From NCBI GenBank assembly GCA_964496875.1, contig CAZCBH010000001.1, positions 124,001 to 188,000 on the forward strand: a stretch of 64,000 nucleotides of DNA, given 5' to 3'. The notes under the pieces are model-generated. The model ran no database searches, was not told the origin of the DNA, and worked only from the letters and a program-made list of their open reading frames with translations. Origin of the DNA: RI-106 sp964496875. GTDB taxonomy: Bacteria > Cyanobacteriota > Vampirovibrionia > Obscuribacterales > Obscuribacteraceae. Positions 27,331 through 34,871 of the stretch are shown piece by piece. The position numbers were made by a program, and so were the translations under genes. Within the stretch, counting starts at the first letter, position 1. Each line of letters starts with the position of its first letter.

Positions 27331-27573
27331 ATGTGTCCTAACTGTATTCTCAACCAGTCGCCTTTAGATACTGGTCTTTATATAGCCTTCGGCGTATGCG
27401 TGATCTTCTTCATCATGGCTGTCTGGGCAATGTGGTGGGCTATAGGCAACGGTGAGTTCGAGGATATCGAATCGACGAAGTTCGACATGCTCGATGATTC
27501 CGAAAACGGCAACCTGGCAGGCAAAGCCAGGCAGGCTGTCGAAAGGGCCAGAGAAGCCAAACAAAACGGTTGA
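27331..27573 (+). CDS. CcoS-like small membrane protein
   Basis: At 80 residues this has one membrane helix (about 16-38) followed by WWAIGNGEFEDIE and MLDDSE, which match the WAxxxGQFEDLE...DD pattern of CcoS, a cbb3 oxidase maturation factor linked to copper and haem insertion. An N-terminal CPNC pair is unusual and could bind a metal. It lies 15 bases after the dihaem cytochrome gene with AAAGGAGG as ribosome-binding site. A structural CcoQ-like role is an alternative. Confidence 0.65.
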   Translation: MCPNCILNQSPLDTGLYIAFGVCVIFFIMAVWAMWWAIGNGEFEDIESTKFDMLDDSENGNLAGKARQAVERAREAKQNG

Positions 27574-27605
27574 TGCATAGACAGGATATTTAGCGGAGAG
27601 AGATC

Positions 27606-27758
27606 ATGGCGGAAGATATCAAACAAGAAGAAGAGCACTATGAAGAAGTGTCCGAATACAGAATCGGCGAAGGTCCGCCCCCGCCATTTCTGGTCATCTG
27701 CTTCATACTGATCTTCATCTACGCGGCTGTTTCGTGGATACCGTTCTTCAACTACTAA
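27606..27758 (+). CDS. 50-residue single-span membrane protein of the oxidase operon
   Basis: ATG at 27606 follows GGAGAGAG. The 50-residue product has an acidic N-terminal half (KQEEEHYEEVSEYR), a PPPP turn, and a membrane helix FLVICFILIFIYAAVSW. Its place between the CcoS-like gene and the dihaem lipoprotein gene, and its good ribosome-binding site, suggest an accessory oxidase subunit comparable in size to CcoQ, but no sequence family is recognised. Confidence 0.65.
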   Translation: MAEDIKQEEEHYEEVSEYRIGEGPPPPFLVICFILIFIYAAVSWIPFFNY

Positions 27759-27777
27759 AAAGTTCTTGAATAAAAAA

Positions 27778-28797
27778 ATGAGTCCTTCAAATCACATGAA
27801 AAACCTTACTAGCTTTACTAAGCGAATCGACAAATTAGCCATAGCCCTTCTGACGGTTCCGGTACTGGTAGCCATGACCGCTTGTACCGGAGAGATGAAC
27901 GTCGACGTTAGGAAGGACAGCCTGGCGGCACGTGATGCCACCCATAGTGCTGATCTGGTTCTTATGCCGGATTCGAGACCCTCGGTGGGAGACGGTAGTG
28001 TCTACTGGAAACAGGCGAACTGCGCTTCCTGTCATGGTGACGCCGGAAAAGGTGTTCCCGGAAAGTGTGATATCGATTTGACCGACATAGAGAAGATGCG
28101 TGGTCGTAAGCCTATCGAGCAGTACGAAGCTATTGCTTTCGGAAAAGGGGTGATCACCAAGATGCCGGTACTCTCCGAAGAAGGCAAGGTAGAGAACATG
28201 GATCCTCAGGTGGTGAGAGAGTTTACCCATCCCAGCTTCTCTGATAAATATGACAGGCGAGTTCTCTGGGATCTCGTATTCTACAGCCGCTCTCTAGCGG
28301 CTCCTCTCTTGAGCGAGAAAGAGCACGCGGCAATCACCGCTGTTTTCGGTGCCAACTGTGCTGTTTGCCATGGTACAAAAGGTGCCGGCGACGGTCCTTT
28401 GAACAAGGGTCTTGTTCTTCAACCGGCTCCGGCCAACTTCAACCAGTTCAATCGTTTTTATGACCGTACCGATGAGCAGATCTGGGACCACATCGCCAAT
28501 GGTATCAAGTGGGAAGGTATGCCTAATTTCCTCGGTAAAGAGGACAGAAAGAACGGCGTGAAATTCGATGCCGACTATATATGGAAACTGGTGCAGTATG
28601 TGCGCAACTTCCATGAAATGCCCGACTTCGAACTGGAGCAACCTCCTAAAGGTGCTGCCGCTCCTGCTGCCACCGAGACTAAAACCGAAACCGAAACAAA
28701 AGAAGGCTCAGCATCAGAGGCAGAAAAGCCCGCCAATCCTGCTGAAACCAACACAACTACTTCAAGCGAGACTAAGGAAGATCCGGCGGCGCATTAG
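27778..28797 (+). CDS. Dihaem cytochrome c lipoprotein
   Basis: About 339 residues from ATG 27778 (TTG 27766 and ATG 27796 are alternatives). An N-terminal hydrophobic segment ends in MTAC, a plausible lipobox, so the protein is probably membrane-anchored outside. Two cytochrome c domains follow with CASCH (about residues 84-88) and CAVCH (about 195-199), with Met candidates near ITKMPVL and WEGMPNF. The C-terminal 60 residues are a T/E/A-rich tail. It lies between the oxidase genes and the Rieske gene, so it may act as the cytochrome c1-like link between the quinol-oxidising and oxygen-reducing halves. Confidence 0.85.
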   Translation: MSPSNHMKNLTSFTKRIDKLAIALLTVPVLVAMTACTGEMNVDVRKDSLAARDATHSADLVLMPDSRPSVGDGSVYWKQANCASCHGDAGKGVPGKCDIDLTDIEKMRGRKPIEQYEAIAFGKGVITKMPVLSEEGKVENMDPQVVREFTHPSFSDKYDRRVLWDLVFYSRSLAAPLLSEKEHAAITAVFGANCAVCHGTKGAGDGPLNKGLVLQPAPANFNQFNRFYDRTDEQIWDHIANGIKWEGMPNFLGKEDRKNGVKFDADYIWKLVQYVRNFHEMPDFELEQPPKGAAAPAATETKTETETKEGSASEAEKPANPAETNTTTSSETKEDPAAH

Positions 28798-28829
28798 CTG
28801 CCGCCCCTCAAATACCAGGTGATAAAACA

Positions 28830-29399
28830 ATGAGCGATGGGATAAAAAGAAGAACAATTTTGAAGACGGTGGCTGCGGTGCCGCTGGCTCTGACATTCGG
28901 TCTTTTGGCCTCACCCTTCTTACGCTATTTGAGACCGACGCTCGGGCCGCTCGACGTGCTCGGCCCCTCCGACCAGCCGCTTGCAGAGCCGCCTATTCCG
29001 ACCTTCTCCGAAGAGGAGTTCCCGGAGCCGTGGACCTGTATTCCTTTTATGTTCAATCAGAAGTATCTGGAATACAACCCTGAGTTGAAAGAAGTCAGAA
29101 CCATCCCCGGTTTCATCGTCAAGTTGCCTAATGGTGAACTGGTGGCATACAGTCGCATCTGTCCGCACCTCGGCTGTATCTTCAACTATGTCAAGGACCC
29201 GGAGGAATGCGCCAAGGGCTATAACTATAAGCCCCAGGGACCGGTCTTCGCTTGTCCTTGCCACCTGAGCGTTTACGATATCGCCCAGGCCGGAAAAGTA
29301 GTCAGTGGTCCCGCACCGAGACCACCTCGTAAATTCGAGCTCAAAAAAGAAGGTAACCAGGTTAAGGTAATATCATTGGAGGCCGGTTCAATTGCCTAG
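28830..29399 (+). CDS. Rieske iron-sulfur protein
   Basis: The protein is 189 residues: a twin-arginine-like N-terminus (GIKRRTILK) with one membrane segment (about 12-30), then the Rieske fold. Box 1 reads CPHLGC and box 2 CPCHLS, so both cluster cysteines, both histidines and the disulfide cysteines are kept; box 2 has Leu where CPCHGS is usual and box 1 Pro where CTHLGC is usual. It carries the [2Fe-2S] cluster that takes the first electron from quinol at the outer face and passes it to cytochrome c. Its stop codon overlaps the start of the first cytochrome b gene by 8 bases. Confidence 0.93.
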   Translation: MSDGIKRRTILKTVAAVPLALTFGLLASPFLRYLRPTLGPLDVLGPSDQPLAEPPIPTFSEEEFPEPWTCIPFMFNQKYLEYNPELKEVRTIPGFIVKLPNGELVAYSRICPHLGCIFNYVKDPEECAKGYNYKPQGPVFACPCHLSVYDIAQAGKVVSGPAPRPPRKFELKKEGNQVKVISLEAGSIA

Positions 29400-31206
29400 T
29401 ACAGCAGCTAACAACGAAGGATTCTGGGGGAGCCTCGCCAAAATCGGCGACTGGGTCTCCACCCGGCTCAAGAACATCGATCTATTCGATGAGCATTACC
29501 AGGAAGAGGCCAAAACCAATCCGTTCTATGCGCTCGGACCGATTTTCTATCTGATCTGGTTTGTGGTCATGGCCACCGGTCTTGTCCTTATCGCCTGGTA
29601 CGTACCGAGTAAGGCAGCCGCCTTCGACTCGATTCTCTACATTCAAAACCAGGTGCCTTTCGGTAATATCATCCGCGGTGTCCACAAGTATGGGGCGGAC
29701 GCGATGATAATCGCCGCCACCATGCGGGTTTTCCGCATGTTTATAATGGCAGACTACAAACCCGGTAAAGAGTTCAACGTCGCCATAGGCTTAGTAATGT
29801 TGTTGCTGGCTATGTATTCGGGTCTCTCCGGATATCTTCTGATCTGGAACCAGCGGGCGTTCTGGGCGACCAAGGTTTTCGCCACATTCCCCACTTATAT
29901 GGACCAGTTTCCATTCATGGGCGATTACTACATGCCTCTGGTCAAGTCCCTGCACCTTGGTTGGAACACTGCAGAAGTGCTGCTTGGCGCCGGTGGTGCC
30001 ATCACCCAGGAGACGATTACCCGGTTCTTCTCTCTGCACCTGGCATTCTCTTTGATACCGCTTATTCTTGTGGAGATCTATTTCTACAACAATAGCTACA
30101 AGAGAATCCCCCTCAACTGGATCAAGCGCAACATCGTTTTGTTGATGTTGGTGGTGGTAGCAATAGTTATTCCTGCGGCCCTGGGTCGTAGATCCGATCC
30201 GGATGTCACACCGTTGCCGATTCTCTCGGACTGGTACTTCCTCGGTCTCTATCAGATGTACAAGTATCTGGAGCCGGTGGTGGCAACAGAGATTACCCTC
30301 TTGATTCCAATCTCGGTGGTGCTCATTCCCTTCTTCGATACCTGGATTACAGGTTCCGAGAAGAACATCATGAAGCGACCTCTGGTGTTGATGACTACTA
30401 TCATGGGCGGTGTGGTCTGGATTGTTTTCTCGATTCTGATCATCGCCAACATTGCCAACATCCACGACGATCCGCCGTGGTGGCGCTCTTCCATGTATTT
30501 GCTGGTCAATGCCGGTATCGTATGGCAGCTATATTTCATATGGACCTCCAATGATATCAAGGAGAAGGCAAAAGGCGCCGCCGGCTGTCTGACCATGGGC
30601 TTTATCGCTCTGATTCAGACAATCTGGGCCGTCTGGTATTGGTTCATGGCAAAGACCGAGCTCTTTCTGTCGCCATTGCTCCACGCTTATACCTACTGGT
30701 TCTGCAAGCCTTTCTTAGGTTCTGCCGGCGGTGAGGCAGAAGAGCTGGTGCGTAAACTGGTTCCCAAGGGCGCGCAGATGCCTTACAACGTCGACCTCAT
30801 CCCTGCCATCAAAGAAAGATGGATGGCTAAGGTCGACGGTGGTGAAGCGCTGGTGGCTCAGCTGCAGACGATTTCCGATAAGACCACCAGTCCTGTCGAT
30901 ATCATCTTCCAGCTTATTCCGACCTTTACTCCGGATACCCATCCTACTTATAACGGTTGTATGGATTTTGTTCTCTCGAACAAGTGGGTATTCGACTATG
31001 TCACCCTCACCGATCGTCTGACGAAAGGCGTCGAAGCGAATTACCCGCTGCCGATTCCATTTGTCGACTGGTGGTGGATGATTGCCGGTGTGGTCTGTCT
31101 GGTACTTTGCGCGGTGACCTATCTGCAGTGCAAGGGCGCCCAGGCCGAGGTCGAAGCCCAGGCTAAAGCCAAGGCGGCTGAAAAAGCAGCGGCTGCGGCT
31201 AAGTAA
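29392..31206 (+). CDS. Cytochrome b6/subunit IV-like protein with one haem-ligand pair missing
   Basis: The start is TTG at 29392, after GGAGG, overlapping the Rieske stop. The 604 residues resemble fused cytochrome b6 and subunit IV plus extra C-terminal helices. Helix B reads GVHKYGADAM with His98, but the second ligand 14 residues on is Arg112 (TMRVFR, where b6 has ILHVFR). Helix D has His216 (FSLHLAF), but positions 14-15 further on are Tyr and Phe (EIYFYNN). So the p-side (bL/bp) His pair is kept and the n-side (bH/bn) pair is lost. The quinol-site PEWY motif reads SDWY (279-282). Residues 410-560 form an unrecognised extra region ending in a last helix and an A/K-rich tail. Confidence 0.88.
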   Translation: MPSTAANNEGFWGSLAKIGDWVSTRLKNIDLFDEHYQEEAKTNPFYALGPIFYLIWFVVMATGLVLIAWYVPSKAAAFDSILYIQNQVPFGNIIRGVHKYGADAMIIAATMRVFRMFIMADYKPGKEFNVAIGLVMLLLAMYSGLSGYLLIWNQRAFWATKVFATFPTYMDQFPFMGDYYMPLVKSLHLGWNTAEVLLGAGGAITQETITRFFSLHLAFSLIPLILVEIYFYNNSYKRIPLNWIKRNIVLLMLVVVAIVIPAALGRRSDPDVTPLPILSDWYFLGLYQMYKYLEPVVATEITLLIPISVVLIPFFDTWITGSEKNIMKRPLVLMTTIMGGVVWIVFSILIIANIANIHDDPPWWRSSMYLLVNAGIVWQLYFIWTSNDIKEKAKGAAGCLTMGFIALIQTIWAVWYWFMAKTELFLSPLLHAYTYWFCKPFLGSAGGEAEELVRKLVPKGAQMPYNVDLIPAIKERWMAKVDGGEALVAQLQTISDKTTSPVDIIFQLIPTFTPDTHPTYNGCMDFVLSNKWVFDYVTLTDRLTKGVEANYPLPIPFVDWWWMIAGVVCLVLCAVTYLQCKGAQAEVEAQAKAKAAEKAAAAAK

Positions 31207-31224
31207 GAGGAGTTCTAGTCAATA

Positions 31225-31596
31225 GTGGGAGCCAAGGGAAAGGATGAGATGGATAGCACAAAGGAGTGTCAGAGCTTGACCAGAGTCGAATACAAAGTTA
31301 AATTCGGCTACAAGCTTGCCACCTTCGCCGGTGCCGTACTCGGTCTGTCCTGGTTCTTCGAAGGTTGGCGGGCTCTGCAGGAGAGCTTCACTCTGGAGCA
31401 TTTCGGCATTCTCCTCTTCGGAACACTGGTTACGGTATTTTTTGTGGGAGTTCATGCCTACTGGATCTATCTCGAGGAAAAAGCGAAAGGTACCTTGAAG
31501 AAGCATATCGGCCTCTTTGAGAAGATCCGAGCATTTTCCACGAAGGATGAGGGAGAAGAGGCAGTCGGTAAAGGAGAAGGGTTGAAACGTGGGTAA
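31225..31596 (+). CDS. Two-helix membrane protein of the cytochrome b operon
   Basis: The 123-residue protein (GTG 31225; ATG 31249 is an alternative start) has two membrane helices, FGYKLATFAGAVLGLSWFF and FGILLFGTLVTVFFVGVHAYWIY, joined by a short loop, and a charged C-terminus. No family is recognised. It is translationally coupled to the next gene (8-base overlap), and lies between the two cytochrome b genes, so it is probably a small subunit of the complex. Confidence 0.7.
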   Translation: MGAKGKDEMDSTKECQSLTRVEYKVKFGYKLATFAGAVLGLSWFFEGWRALQESFTLEHFGILLFGTLVTVFFVGVHAYWIYLEEKAKGTLKKHIGLFEKIRAFSTKDEGEEAVGKGEGLKRG

Positions 31597-31939
31597 TCCA
31601 ATCAAGTTAGGTCTGGCTGGAATCGGTATAGTCGCCTGTCTATTCTTCACAGTCGCCATGCTCTGGGCAGAGCTGGGAATGCCGAGTGAATTCGACTATC
31701 CCCATACGATCAAGCTCCTGAGAGCCGAGTCCCTGACGACCTCCATGGTCGAAGGCTACAACGGCTTGTTCAAGAGTTCGACCGAAACTTACTTGACCGG
31801 CAAAAAAGCCGAGGGTCCCCTCGGCGATTATGTCTACGCTGCGATGATTGCGCTTGCCTTCTTCGGTGGTGCGGTCGCGATCATGGCTGTCGGTAGCGAG
31901 GACGAAACTGAGAAGACCATCGTACCCGCTAAGAAATAG
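31589..31939 (+). CDS. Second small two-helix membrane protein of the operon
   Basis: The 116-residue protein starts with GTG at 31589 inside the end of the previous gene. It has an N-terminal helix (LGLAGIGIVACLFFTVAML), a roughly 50-residue loop that probably faces the outside, and a second helix (YVYAAMIALAFFGGAVAIM), then a short charged tail. No cofactor motif or family is visible. Position between two cytochrome b genes suggests a structural subunit. Confidence 0.7.
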   Translation: MGNPIKLGLAGIGIVACLFFTVAMLWAELGMPSEFDYPHTIKLLRAESLTTSMVEGYNGLFKSSTETYLTGKKAEGPLGDYVYAAMIALAFFGGAVAIMAVGSEDETEKTIVPAKK

Positions 31940-31996
31940 AGTTTAGTTAAACACCAGGAGCGAAAGAACGCAAAGCGCGTCTACAGAGGAACCGAA

Positions 31997-33142
31997 ATGG
32001 AAAAAACTAGTTGGTTAAACAACATATTTCTGGTTATGGAGGACATCACCAATAAGGTGATGAAGAGTAAGTACAATCCCTTCTATTATCATGGTGCTCT
32101 ACCTCAGTTCATCATGTACATACTCTTCTTGTCCGGCTTGCTTCTGTTCGCTTACTATGTCCCGACTATCGACAACGCATACAATTCGAAGAATCTGGTC
32201 AATGCGTATACTTCGGTGGACTACATAACAGAACAGATTCCTTTCGGTGCCGTAATCAGGGCCGCTCACCGCTACGCCGGTGACGCCATGGTAATCTTCA
32301 TCGTTCTCCACGCGATAAGAGTGTGGGCCACCGACAGATTCCGCCAGTACCGTTGGGTGCAGTGGATATCCGGGGTGGTGCTCTTCCTCATGGTGATGTT
32401 CATCGGTCAGACCGGTTACTATCTGATCTGGGATGAACGCTCTCTGCTGCTTACAAGAATGACCGTTTCGGCACTGGCCGCCATTCCTTTCTGTGGAGAG
32501 TTCCTCTCTCACTGGTTTATGAACGGTAGAACGATCTCCAACCTGACCCTCTCGAACTTCCTGTTTATCCATATCGGCCTGTCTTTCTCGCTCATGTTCG
32601 CGCTCTGGATACATTACGTTCGCATGACCAGACCGGTGATCACTCCCCCTCCGGCGCTGAACTACGCGCTTCTGGGTATGGTTTTCATCCTCGTCTATAT
32701 CTTCCCTCTAACCGAGACGAAGATGGCCAATATGGCCACCCAGCCCACCATGTCCGAGGTCGATGTCATCTTCCTGTGGCCATATCAGCTTCTTGCTGCA
32801 GTGGGCGAGTATCCTTTCTGGATCATCATGTTGCTTCTTCTCATCGGTCTTTGTGTTATCCCGGGCAACATCTACGGTGCCAAACCGGTGGAAGCGGCCG
32901 AGGTGGTCAACAACAAGTGTGTCGGTTGCAGGCTCTGCTCCCTTGACTGTCCTTATCAGGCAATCGAGATGGTGCCGGCACCGGCTGATTCTCGCTTCAA
33001 GCTTCTGGCTACGGTAAAGGCCCAGCGCTGCTCCGGTTGTGGTGTCTGTGTCGGAGCCTGTGCTTTCGATGCGATTGATCTGCCCAATCTGGAAGATGCG
33101 CAGGTGACAGCGAAGATCAAAGAGTTGATCGAGGCTTCTTAA
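31997..33142 (+). CDS. Cytochrome b fused to a 2x[4Fe-4S] ferredoxin domain
   Basis: The protein is 381 residues. The cytochrome b part (1-290) keeps all four haem histidines: His91 and His105 in helix B (RAAHRYAG, VLHAIR), His192 and His206 in helix D. It lacks a PEWY-type quinol-site motif; the equivalent stretch reads MSEVDVIFLWPYQ. Residues 305-360 carry two 4Fe-4S motifs, CVGCRLCSLDCP and CSGCGVCVGACA, predicted to face the cytoplasm after the last helix. A dihaem b protein wired to two iron-sulfur clusters suggests electron transfer between the membrane haems and a cytoplasmic partner, most simply the MvhD-like protein encoded next. Confidence 0.9.
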   Translation: MEKTSWLNNIFLVMEDITNKVMKSKYNPFYYHGALPQFIMYILFLSGLLLFAYYVPTIDNAYNSKNLVNAYTSVDYITEQIPFGAVIRAAHRYAGDAMVIFIVLHAIRVWATDRFRQYRWVQWISGVVLFLMVMFIGQTGYYLIWDERSLLLTRMTVSALAAIPFCGEFLSHWFMNGRTISNLTLSNFLFIHIGLSFSLMFALWIHYVRMTRPVITPPPALNYALLGMVFILVYIFPLTETKMANMATQPTMSEVDVIFLWPYQLLAAVGEYPFWIIMLLLLIGLCVIPGNIYGAKPVEAAEVVNNKCVGCRLCSLDCPYQAIEMVPAPADSRFKLLATVKAQRCSGCGVCVGACAFDAIDLPNLEDAQVTAKIKELIEAS

Positions 33143-33178
33143 ATAGTTTTCGGATTCTGTATTTCAAGGTAAAGCAAG

Positions 33179-33745
33179 ATGGCTGAAGAAAAGACGATAA
33201 TAACTCTAATCTGTGAAAGAGCGGCAGAAGTCGACTCGGTGATGAACGAGAACGACACCCTCAAAGATCAGCCCAACGTCAAGGTGATCAAGTTCCCTTG
33301 CTCGGGCATGATTCAACCATTAATGGTCGAGACAGCCTTGAAAGCCGGGGCATCTGGGGTGGTGGTATGCGGTTGCCAGATTGGTGATTGCTATTTCCGC
33401 GAAGGCAACCGCATGATTAAAGAGCGCCTTCTGGGTGGACGTCCCCCCGGTCTTAAAGCCAACACCGATAGAAGAAGAGTTCTAGCGCTCTGGCTTTCCC
33501 GAAAGCAGACCGATCGTTTTCTTTCTCAGACCAAAGAGTTCGTCTCCTTCGTAAGTAGTCTAGAGGATGCAGGCGCCAAGGCCGCTGTTCCTAAGCAGGC
33601 TCCCAAGAAAGTCGAAAAGGTCGAAGAATCTAAGAAGGCTGAAAAAGTCGAAGATAAAAAAGCCGAGAAAGTCGAGAAAGTCGAGAAAGTCGAGAAAGTT
33701 GAATCCACCGAAAAAACAGAGTCTTCGGACAAAGACAAAGAATAG
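33179..33745 (+). CDS. MvhD/FlpD-like iron-sulfur protein
   Basis: The first 125 residues match the MvhD family: VKVIKFPCSGMIQP (Cys41), VVVCGCQIGDCYFREGN (Cys64, 66, 71), then the helix with RRRVLALWLSRK. MvhD proteins carry a [2Fe-2S] cluster and hand electrons between hydrogenases or dehydrogenases and heterodisulfide-reductase-type complexes. The N-terminal C-x-x-C of the family is reduced to one Cys (LICERAAEVD), so cluster binding may differ. A Lys/Glu/Val-rich tail of about 50 residues with VEK repeats is unusual. It lies 36 bases after the ferredoxin-fused cytochrome b and is its likely redox partner. Confidence 0.82.
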   Translation: MAEEKTIITLICERAAEVDSVMNENDTLKDQPNVKVIKFPCSGMIQPLMVETALKAGASGVVVCGCQIGDCYFREGNRMIKERLLGGRPPGLKANTDRRRVLALWLSRKQTDRFLSQTKEFVSFVSSLEDAGAKAAVPKQAPKKVEKVEESKKAEKVEDKKAEKVEKVEKVEKVESTEKTESSDKDKE

Positions 33746-33757
33746 AAGGAGATAACG

Positions 33758-33883
33758 ATGCCTCCCAAGAAAGCAGCAGAATTGACCGAGATTCAAATAA
33801 TCAACCGCTGGGCCTGGTTCTTTGTTTTCTTCTTCGTCTGCATCATCATGATTGCAAGCTTCGGTCTGATCGCAGAGTTCTAG
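33758..33883 (+). CDS. 41-residue single-span membrane peptide
   Basis: ATG 33758 follows the strong ribosome-binding site AGAAGGAGATAAC. The 41-residue product starts MPPKKAAELTEIQ and is then one hydrophobic helix (WAWFFVFFFVCIIMIASFGLI). It is tightly packed between the MvhD-like gene (12 bases) and the IPT gene (2 bases). It is probably a small structural subunit of the respiratory complex. No family is recognised. Confidence 0.65.
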   Translation: MPPKKAAELTEIQIINRWAWFFVFFFVCIIMIASFGLIAEF

Positions 33884-33885
33884 AC

Positions 33886-34854
33886 GTGCCTGCAAGAGCA
33901 AGCAATCCTATAACATTGCTTTTGATTTCAGCTCTTCTGATCTCATCGGCTTTTTTTCTTGCTCCTGCCAGGGCGTCAGGAGTAATGCAGACTGTGGCAG
34001 AAGGCGGGCCATATGAAGCCAGTCGAAAAAGAGTCGAGCATTTCACCGGCAAATTCCAGCTATCGGCCGCGGATGTGAAGAAGCCCATGACTTTGACATT
34101 TCACAACGGTTTTTCCGGTAAGCCCGGATTCAACTGGTTGCGGGTCTTTTTATGCGGTGACATCGATACCTCCACCTTCGGCAAGTATGAGGAGCCCCAG
34201 GGAGATCTGATCGTCGATGAGAACTATGTGCAGAAGCATACCCTCGAGATTGACATCACCGACCTGGTAGAACCTGGGGTCAATACTATATATATTGAGG
34301 CCCAGGGGCCTAAAGGAGCTGTTTTGAGCTGGACCTTGAGCGGCTCTGTCAGCCCGCAACTCTCCGCTCTCAATCCCACTGAAACCCATCAGGGTGCCAG
34401 ACTGACTCTGGTCGGCAGGGGCTTCAGTCATGACGAAGGTGAGAACGATGTTTATATCGGTGATCTAAAGGCCGATGTACTGGAATCCACTCGTAGCAGG
34501 TTGACTGTTAAGGTCCCGGATAATTCTGAACCCGGCAAAGCCACTCTTAAAATCGTGACCCGGGGAGTACCGTCTGCAATATTGCCGCTTCTTATCAAAG
34601 CCACTCCTCGCTTGCTCTCCATAAACCGAGGCGATGACGGCAAGACGGCGATTATCACCGGAGACAATCTCGATGGTGATTTAGATAAAACCGAAGTCTA
34701 TTTCGGCGATTTTCGCGCCCGGGTTGTTTCCCAAACGAAGAGCAGAATCACCGTGGATCTGCCCGAGAATATGCTTGCTTCCGGGGAAGATAATTTCAAG
34801 GTGACAGTGCTGGTGAATGGTGTCACCGCCTGTGGTTCTATAAGTCTGAATTGA
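33886..34854 (+). CDS. Secreted IPT/TIG-domain protein
   Basis: About 322 residues starting with GTG at 33886, two bases after the preceding stop. An N-terminal signal peptide (1-27, ending ARASG) precedes an all-beta region (40-150) and then two IPT/TIG immunoglobulin-like domains, recognisable from LSALNPTETHQGARLTLVGRGF and IGDLKADVLESTRSRLTVKVP. IPT domains mediate binding at the cell surface. Its tight spacing to the respiratory genes puts it in their transcript, though its role with them is not evident. Confidence 0.8.
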   Translation: MPARASNPITLLLISALLISSAFFLAPARASGVMQTVAEGGPYEASRKRVEHFTGKFQLSAADVKKPMTLTFHNGFSGKPGFNWLRVFLCGDIDTSTFGKYEEPQGDLIVDENYVQKHTLEIDITDLVEPGVNTIYIEAQGPKGAVLSWTLSGSVSPQLSALNPTETHQGARLTLVGRGFSHDEGENDVYIGDLKADVLESTRSRLTVKVPDNSEPGKATLKIVTRGVPSAILPLLIKATPRLLSINRGDDGKTAIITGDNLDGDLDKTEVYFGDFRARVVSQTKSRITVDLPENMLASGEDNFKVTVLVNGVTACGSISLN

Positions 34855-34871
34855 GATCAGGTCCGAGTTCT

